Below, piece by piece: positions 59,478 through 64,000 of a stretch of DNA of 64,000 bases. Positions within the stretch are counted from its first letter, which is position 1. Every line of letters begins with the position of its first letter. The translations under genes and the position numbers were made by a program. The stretch lies in NCBI RefSeq assembly GCF_002135235.1, contig NZ_NEGB01000008.1:58550-122549 (forward strand). Direction: 5' to 3'. The notes beneath the pieces were generated by a model. That model had not been told where the DNA came from. It did not search any database and worked only from the letters and a program-made list of their open reading frames with translations. Source of the stretch: Acinetobacter silvestris. GTDB taxonomy: Bacteria; Pseudomonadota; Gammaproteobacteria; Pseudomonadales; Moraxellaceae.

Positions 59478-61541
59478 ATGGCTCAGCCTAAATTCTTTTT
59501 ACAGCCCCTTGCAGCTGCGATTTCTGTCGCGTGTTATTCAGGTTTAGTATTTGCAGATACGCAGCAAATAACAACGCAACTGGCGCCCATTGTGGTGACT
59601 GCACAATTAGCCAATGATGCCAATGGACTAATTATTCATGCAGATCCTAAACAACCCATTCAGCCCATTCCAGCAACCGATGGTGCGGATTATTTACAAA
59701 GTATTCCCGGTTTTAATGCCATCAAAAATGGTGGAACCAATGCTGATGTTACTTTCCGTGGCATGTTTGGTTCGCGGATTAAAATATTAACCGATGGTTC
59801 TGAAAGTTTAGGAGCATGTCCAGCACGAATGGATGCACCAACATCGTATATTCAGCCTGAAAGTTATGATCAAATTTCTGTGATTAAAGGGCCACAAACT
59901 GTTCAATATGCCAATACCGGTTCGGCAGCAACGGTTATTTTTGAGCGAAAAAAACCAGAGTTAAATGCTGCAAAACCGTATCAAGGTCAAGCCAGTGTCT
60001 TGATCGGTTCTTTTGGGCGCTTGGATCATAATCTTGAAGCCACCGTGGGTGATGAGAAAAAATATATCCGTTTAAATGCTAATCGATCTGAATCGAGCAG
60101 CTATAAAGATGGGGACGGTAATACTGTACCCTCAGCATGGGAACGCTGGAATACTGATCTTGCATTGGGTTGGACACCCAATAACGATACTTGGCTGGAA
60201 TTGACGGGTGGTAAATCGGATGGCGAAGCACTGTATGCAGGTCGTGATATGGACGGCTCGCAGTTTGCCCGTGAAAGTTTGGGATTACGTTTTGAAAAGA
60301 AAAACTTAACTGAAGTGATTAAGAAAGTCGAAGGGCAGGTGAACTATAGTTATAACGATCATGTGATGGATAACTTTAGATTAAGAACGCCACCGATGAC
60401 ACACGACATGATGACGCATCAAATGGTATCCAATCCATCAGAAATGCAAGTGACACGTCGGACGTTGAATTCACGTTTGGCGATGACTTCAGAATGGAAC
60501 AAAATTGATTTGGTCACGGGAATTGATTCGCAGCAGAATCATCATGCTGGCAGTATGAAATCGATGATGATGGATATGCCGCTATCTACCAATATGAAAT
60601 TTCAGTCCTATGGGGCATTTGGTGAACTCAGTTATCAATTCAGTGAAAACTCAAAGCTAGTGACAGGTGCACGACTGGATCAAGTCAAAATTGATGCACT
60701 GAAGCTGAATGATAATCGTAAAGAAACACTACCGAGTGCTTTTATCCGTTTAGAGAACCAACATCCTGAGCATGATTTAAAAACTTATATTGGTCTAGGC
60801 TATATAGAGCGTGTACCAGATTATTGGGAGCTTTTTAGCACTGCACATGGCAATACGGGTATGGCCAAGCCGACATTCAATGATTTGAATAACGAAAAAA
60901 CATTGCAGCTGGATATGGGGTATCAACAGCAACATGGTGCTTTTAATTCATGGGTTTCAGCTTATGCAGGCTTGATTAATGATTATATCTTGATGAGTTA
61001 TCACAATCATCCTATGGCTGGTATGGGGGGGCATGATCATGGTTCTTCATTTAGTGCGGGTGCTAAAAATGTTGATGCAACAATTGCAGGGGCTGAAGCA
61101 GGTATCGGTTATCAATTGAGTGATGCAATTCAGGCGGATATCAGTGCTGCATACGCATGGGGTAAAAATACTACAGATCAAAAAGCTTTGCCGCAAATTG
61201 CACCTTTGGAAGGACGTTTTAATCTTCGTTATGTGCAAGATAAATATACCTTAGGTATGTTGTGGCGTGTGGTTGCCAAGCAAGATCGTATCAGTCTCAA
61301 TCAAGGGAATATCGTCGGGTATGACATGGGGGAGAGCAAAGGTTTTGCCACACTGGCTTTAAATGCTTCTTATAACATCATGAAAGATATTGATGTTGCA
61401 GTGGGTATTGATAACGTTCTAGATAAAACCTATACCGAACATCTGAATAAAGCGGGAAGTTCTGGTTTTGGTTTTGCCAGTAATGAACAGTTTAATAATA
61501 CGGGACGTAATTATTGGGCACGTGTCAGCATGAAATTTTAA
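59478..61541 (+). CDS. oprC: TonB-dependent copper receptor (OprC-like)
   Basis: An outer-membrane gated barrel. 687 residues from ATG 59478, which is spaced correctly from AAGAGAG; an ATG at 59472 lies too near. The signal peptide ends near YSGLVFA. The plug contains GADYLQSIPGFNAIKNGGTN and GSLGACPARMDAP-type sequence (here ESLGACPARMDAP), the CxxxM copper site of OprC. The barrel has Met/His-rich loops (MTHDMMTHQM, MAGMGGHDHG), and the C terminus ends in Phe (ARVSMKF), as barrel proteins do. Confidence 0.92.
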   Translation: MAQPKFFLQPLAAAISVACYSGLVFADTQQITTQLAPIVVTAQLANDANGLIIHADPKQPIQPIPATDGADYLQSIPGFNAIKNGGTNADVTFRGMFGSRIKILTDGSESLGACPARMDAPTSYIQPESYDQISVIKGPQTVQYANTGSAATVIFERKKPELNAAKPYQGQASVLIGSFGRLDHNLEATVGDEKKYIRLNANRSESSSYKDGDGNTVPSAWERWNTDLALGWTPNNDTWLELTGGKSDGEALYAGRDMDGSQFARESLGLRFEKKNLTEVIKKVEGQVNYSYNDHVMDNFRLRTPPMTHDMMTHQMVSNPSEMQVTRRTLNSRLAMTSEWNKIDLVTGIDSQQNHHAGSMKSMMMDMPLSTNMKFQSYGAFGELSYQFSENSKLVTGARLDQVKIDALKLNDNRKETLPSAFIRLENQHPEHDLKTYIGLGYIERVPDYWELFSTAHGNTGMAKPTFNDLNNEKTLQLDMGYQQQHGAFNSWVSAYAGLINDYILMSYHNHPMAGMGGHDHGSSFSAGAKNVDATIAGAEAGIGYQLSDAIQADISAAYAWGKNTTDQKALPQIAPLEGRFNLRYVQDKYTLGMLWRVVAKQDRISLNQGNIVGYDMGESKGFATLALNASYNIMKDIDVAVGIDNVLDKTYTEHLNKAGSSGFGFASNEQFNNTGRNYWARVSMKF

Positions 61542-61569
61542 TCCTATTTTTATTGTTTTGGAGAGTGAT

Positions 61570-61848
61570 ATGACTATATCTAAGTCTACAGAAAAGTTAT
61601 CCCCTGAACAATCAGGCTGGGGATGGAAAGCATTGATTGTTGCCTGCATTTTAAGTTTTATCTTTATGTTGTTTTTCTATTTGGCGATCAGTAATGATCC
61701 TGAGTATATGCCTAGTCATAAACAGGCTTATACACAGCAGCATGTCTTTAAGTCAGCACCAGTGATGTCACATCAACCGCTATCGGATCATATAGATACA
61801 TCACACAAGCAGATGGATGAATCTATGCATGTACAGCATGCCCAGTAA
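61570..61848 (+). CDS. Small His/Met-rich single-pass membrane protein
   Basis: 92 residues from ATG 61570 (GGAGAG upstream). One helix (ALIVACILSFIFMLFFYLAI, about 25-45) is followed by a tail with repeated His, Met and Gln (PVMSHQPLSDHIDTSHKQMD, ending MHVQHAQ). It lies 28 bases after the copper receptor, so a metal-handling role in the same operon is likely but unproved. Confidence 0.7.
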   Translation: MTISKSTEKLSPEQSGWGWKALIVACILSFIFMLFFYLAISNDPEYMPSHKQAYTQQHVFKSAPVMSHQPLSDHIDTSHKQMDESMHVQHAQ

Positions 61849-61863
61849 TCGTTATTGAATAAG

Positions 61864-61893
61864 AAGAGGAAGCTTTTAAGTTTCCTCTTTTCA
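61864..61893. terminator. Bidirectional terminator between the copper cluster and the MpaB gene
   Basis: An 8-bp stem (61864-61871 with 61882-61889) with A-rich and T-rich flanks. It ends both convergent transcripts. Confidence 0.75.
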
Positions 61894-61904
61894 TTTTATG
61901 ACTT

Positions 61905-63113
61905 TTATTGATGCATACTGGCGAGTTGTTTACCATTTTCTGCATATAAATCTAAAGAGTGTTTCTGCATATGACGACCATGTTGTAGTAGGAAAGTATC
62001 AATTTTTTTAAAGTGTCGAGCACCGGTATACAGCACAGCATTTCGAGCAATCAAATAATAAGCAAACCACGCTGCAGAATGATGTTTTAAACCCAATTCT
62101 TGCATTTTCTTACGACCTAGAAAGAACTGAGTAATTTCTAAGTGTTGGTGATAAGCCAGTTTTTGTTGTAAAGGGCGTAAATATTTATACTGCCTTTCAA
62201 AAGGCTCTTTAGATAAGCTTGAAGCCAAAGATTTACTGGTTGCATCGGGTTTAGGATGGGTAAACGGTAGCCAATATAAAAACTTCCAACCCTCAGATTC
62301 TTTATCAATCAGCCATTTTTCTTCAATACCCATGAGCCAGCCAGTATATTTCCAAAAATGTAGAAAGCTATCGACCTCACGTTTATTTGGAAAAATACCC
62401 AAAGCTCGTACACCTAATAACAACACCCCACTAAAAGCAATATTGGTCATTGCTTGGTCATACTGATTAATCGGTAAGCCCCAAGTTTCAGTATCCCATT
62501 TTTCTGACTTATTGAGTTGATGGCGTACTAATGCATGAATAAATCGAACATAAATAGTTGAAGTAAAGCCATTATTAAAGCGATCAAAAGCCTGTGGTTC
62601 AGTAATATCCATCCACCATTTGGTGGTTTCAGCGAAACGTTTGGCGGCATTTTTATTTAAAGCTCCAGTTAAAACTAAAGGTTGGTTTAAGCCAGGGTAT
62701 AAATAGCCCATCATTAAAGCCAAATCACGCAAGATAAAGCCGCTATTAAAGCCAAGTCGATAAATAAAATTTAAAGCCTCACTCATTTTTTCTTGATCGA
62801 GCCATTCGGGCGGTGTTTCAACCAAATTAAAAAATTCAGATAACTCAGGCATGGCATGTGGAAGTTTATCTATACCTTCATACAGTGCTATAGAAAAGTA
62901 TTTACGATGCTGTTTTGGATTTTGCATGATCCAAATCAGCAGCTTATCCATTGGCTCATCTCCCTTTAATAATGCCTGATTTAAAGATAGATATTCTGAG
63001 TAGCTTGGTGCGAGCCTTTGATCTGTCAAATAATTGAGGATTTGTGTCTTCCAATTACTGTTTAGCATTTTCTCAAAAGGCGCTAAGCGTTTTAATGCAA
63101 TTAAAGTTGACAT
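61905..63113 (-). CDS. MpaB/DUF2236-family (oxygenase-like) protein
   Basis: 402 residues, mostly helical, no signal peptide. Segments such as ALMMGYLYPGLNQPLVLTGA and STIYVRFIHALVRHQLN resemble the DUF2236/MpaB family, which includes heme-dependent oxygenases such as latex-clearing protein. A conserved Arg/His pair (RFIHALVRH) is at the expected place. Reaction unknown. It is divergent from a TetR regulator, a common pairing, so it is probably controlled by it. Confidence 0.75.
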   Translation of the reverse strand: MSTLIALKRLAPFEKMLNSNWKTQILNYLTDQRLAPSYSEYLSLNQALLKGDEPMDKLLIWIMQNPKQHRKYFSIALYEGIDKLPHAMPELSEFFNLVETPPEWLDQEKMSEALNFIYRLGFNSGFILRDLALMMGYLYPGLNQPLVLTGALNKNAAKRFAETTKWWMDITEPQAFDRFNNGFTSTIYVRFIHALVRHQLNKSEKWDTETWGLPINQYDQAMTNIAFSGVLLLGVRALGIFPNKREVDSFLHFWKYTGWLMGIEEKWLIDKESEGWKFLYWLPFTHPKPDATSKSLASSLSKEPFERQYKYLRPLQQKLAYHQHLEITQFFLGRKKMQELGLKHHSAAWFAYYLIARNAVLYTGARHFKKIDTFLLQHGRHMQKHSLDLYAENGKQLASMHQ

Positions 63114-63154
63114 TTAAGCTCAATCCTGATTAATGTTTAATCAAATCTTAATAT

Positions 63155-63181
63155 GAATATTTATTCGCATTCAATTCGCAT
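63155..63181. promoter_or_regulatory. Candidate TetR operator between the MpaB and TetR genes
   Basis: The palindrome GAATATTTATTC (63155-63166) is followed by ATTCGCAT twice (63163-63170 and 63174-63181), 11 bases apart, one helical turn. It sits in an 85-bp divergent gap, where a local repressor would bind. Confidence 0.5.
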
Positions 63182-63198
63182 TTACTTAAGAGAAAATA

Positions 63199-63825
63199 AT
63201 GAGAAAAAAACCTCAACAGCAACGTGCCATGATCATTGTGAATAATATTTTGGAAGCAACACAGCTGTGTATTGTTGAATATGGCTTATTACAAGTAACC
63301 ACACCAAAAATTGCAGAAAAATCAGGCGTCAGTGTTGGTTCTATTTATCAATATTTTGAAAATAAAGAGGAGATTATTCAGGAGCTACTACGTCGTAAAA
63401 GTGAAAACTTAGGTTTAGCATTAAAACAAATCGCGATTAGCCAAGAAAGTTTTAACATTCAGGAAATCATCCCCGTTAGCATTCAATTCGGATTTGACAT
63501 GATGAAAGCCGATGATGGGTTCTTTATTGAAATTTTGAAACATTGGCATGGCTATAACAATTCTGAAGCAGCGCAAGTTTTAGAACAGCACTTTTTTGAA
63601 GCGGGAATGTATGTCTTTAATCGGTTTTATTCAGATTGGAATTTTGAAACGCTTAAACATAAATCATTTGTGATTATTAATAGTACCTTATTCACCATGA
63701 TGCAATATGTCAGTAATAATAACTTTCTTATTTCAGAACAACAACTTAAGAGTGAATTATCGAGTATGATTTTGGGTTATTTGGAACAAGGGACTGCAAT
63801 ACCAAATAAAAATAAATTAAATTAA
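63199..63825 (+). CDS. TetR-family regulator
   Basis: 208 residues. The N-terminal helix-turn-helix is VTTPKIAEKSGVSVGSIYQYF, followed by ENKEEIIQELL, the usual TetR layout. The C-terminal ligand domain is unassigned. Divergent from the MpaB-like gene, its likely target. Confidence 0.9.
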   Translation: MRKKPQQQRAMIIVNNILEATQLCIVEYGLLQVTTPKIAEKSGVSVGSIYQYFENKEEIIQELLRRKSENLGLALKQIAISQESFNIQEIIPVSIQFGFDMMKADDGFFIEILKHWHGYNNSEAAQVLEQHFFEAGMYVFNRFYSDWNFETLKHKSFVIINSTLFTMMQYVSNNNFLISEQQLKSELSSMILGYLEQGTAIPNKNKLN

Positions 63826-63899
63826 GTATAAAAATCAATTATTTATTATTTGATTGGTAGAAAAAACACCCATCTAAATAAATTAATTAAGAAAGGGGG

Positions 63900-63927
63900 T
63901 TGTGTTGGTTCTGAAATGCTGTAGAAT
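63900..63927 (+). promoter_or_regulatory. Promoter-like sequence at the right edge, possibly of an rRNA operon
   Basis: TTGTGT (63900-63905), 16 bases, then TAGAAT (63922-63927), followed by a GC-rich CATCCATCGGCGG discriminator-like stretch and about 60 gene-free bases to the end of the window. This resembles a stable-RNA leader, but no mature RNA is reached. Confidence 0.4.
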
Positions 63928-64000
63928 GCACATCCATCGGCGGTGATGTTAAACAAAACCTCTGATAAATCAATAAGTTGATTGAGTTATTAAGATTTTC

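Overview
The window reads as an Acinetobacter chromosome. It is AT-rich, the atp operon has the order atpI-B-E-F-H-A-G-D-C, a gpi-galE/gne1-pgm block matches the right-hand end of an Acinetobacter capsule (K) locus, and proteins such as guaA, argS, maeA and zur/znu have gamma-proteobacterial (Moraxellaceae-like) character. No prophage, plasmid replicon or CRISPR array is visible. The only mobile element I can support is one decayed IS1-family copy.

Layout. 1-2644: end of the capsule locus (3' end of pgi, galE, convergent pgm). 3000-7929: a three-gene type I secretion operon (TolC/LapE-like, LapB-like ABC exporter, LapC/HlyD-like adaptor) with no adhesin substrate beside it. 8051-17719: a LysR regulator divergent from a valine/isobutyrate catabolism operon (mmsA, mmsB, acyl-CoA synthetase, acyl-CoA dehydrogenase, enoyl-CoA hydratase, 3-hydroxyisobutyryl-CoA hydrolase) followed by an MHS-family transporter. 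17780-17974: two tandem tRNA-Gly(GCC). 18214-33883: mixed housekeeping genes (bolA, a SirB2-like protein, an orphan ParA, LysE, DedA, DoxX, guaA, a diguanylate cyclase, pirin, GST, a hydrolase, a SPOR protein, argS, malic enzyme).

34037-38780 is the accessory region. A vgrG fragment (type VI secretion spike) is cut off at about 289 codons. A very AT-rich run of small secreted or lipoprotein genes follows, with a 3' fragment of an M15-type peptidoglycan peptidase, two copies of a 79-bp repeat, a frameshifted lipoprotein and a degenerate IS1-family element. I interpret this as the eroded remains of a VgrG-linked effector/immunity island whose effector acted in the periplasm. The lipoprotein and signal-peptide genes would be its candidate immunity proteins. 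This is the least ordinary part of the window.

39049-42092: zinc uptake (znuB, znuC, zur, divergent znuA) with a perfect palindromic candidate Zur box. 42171-49479: F1Fo ATP synthase operon with a strong sigma70-type promoter and a terminator. 49644-54861: small unknown genes, two paralogous lipoproteins flanking glutathione peroxidase, an AraC regulator, a MocR/GntR-like pseudogene and an EamA exporter. 55205-55240: an orphan terminator that may end a small RNA. 55306-58871: tsaC, dprA and a LysM protein, divergent from def. 58965-61848: a copper-linked cluster (DUF2946-like protein, OprC-type TonB receptor, small His/Met-rich membrane protein). 61905-63825: an MpaB/DUF2236 protein divergent from a TetR regulator. 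The last 100 bases carry a promoter-like sequence that could belong to an rRNA operon starting beyond the window.

Several reading-frame breaks stand out: an A7 slip in a lipoprotein (31332-31909), a TA-repeat slip in an immunity-like lipoprotein (36277-36904), and remnants of an Mrr-type nuclease (about 24175-24310) and a MocR-type regulator (53669-53852). All functional calls come from reading the sequence and remembered family motifs; no database search was run.
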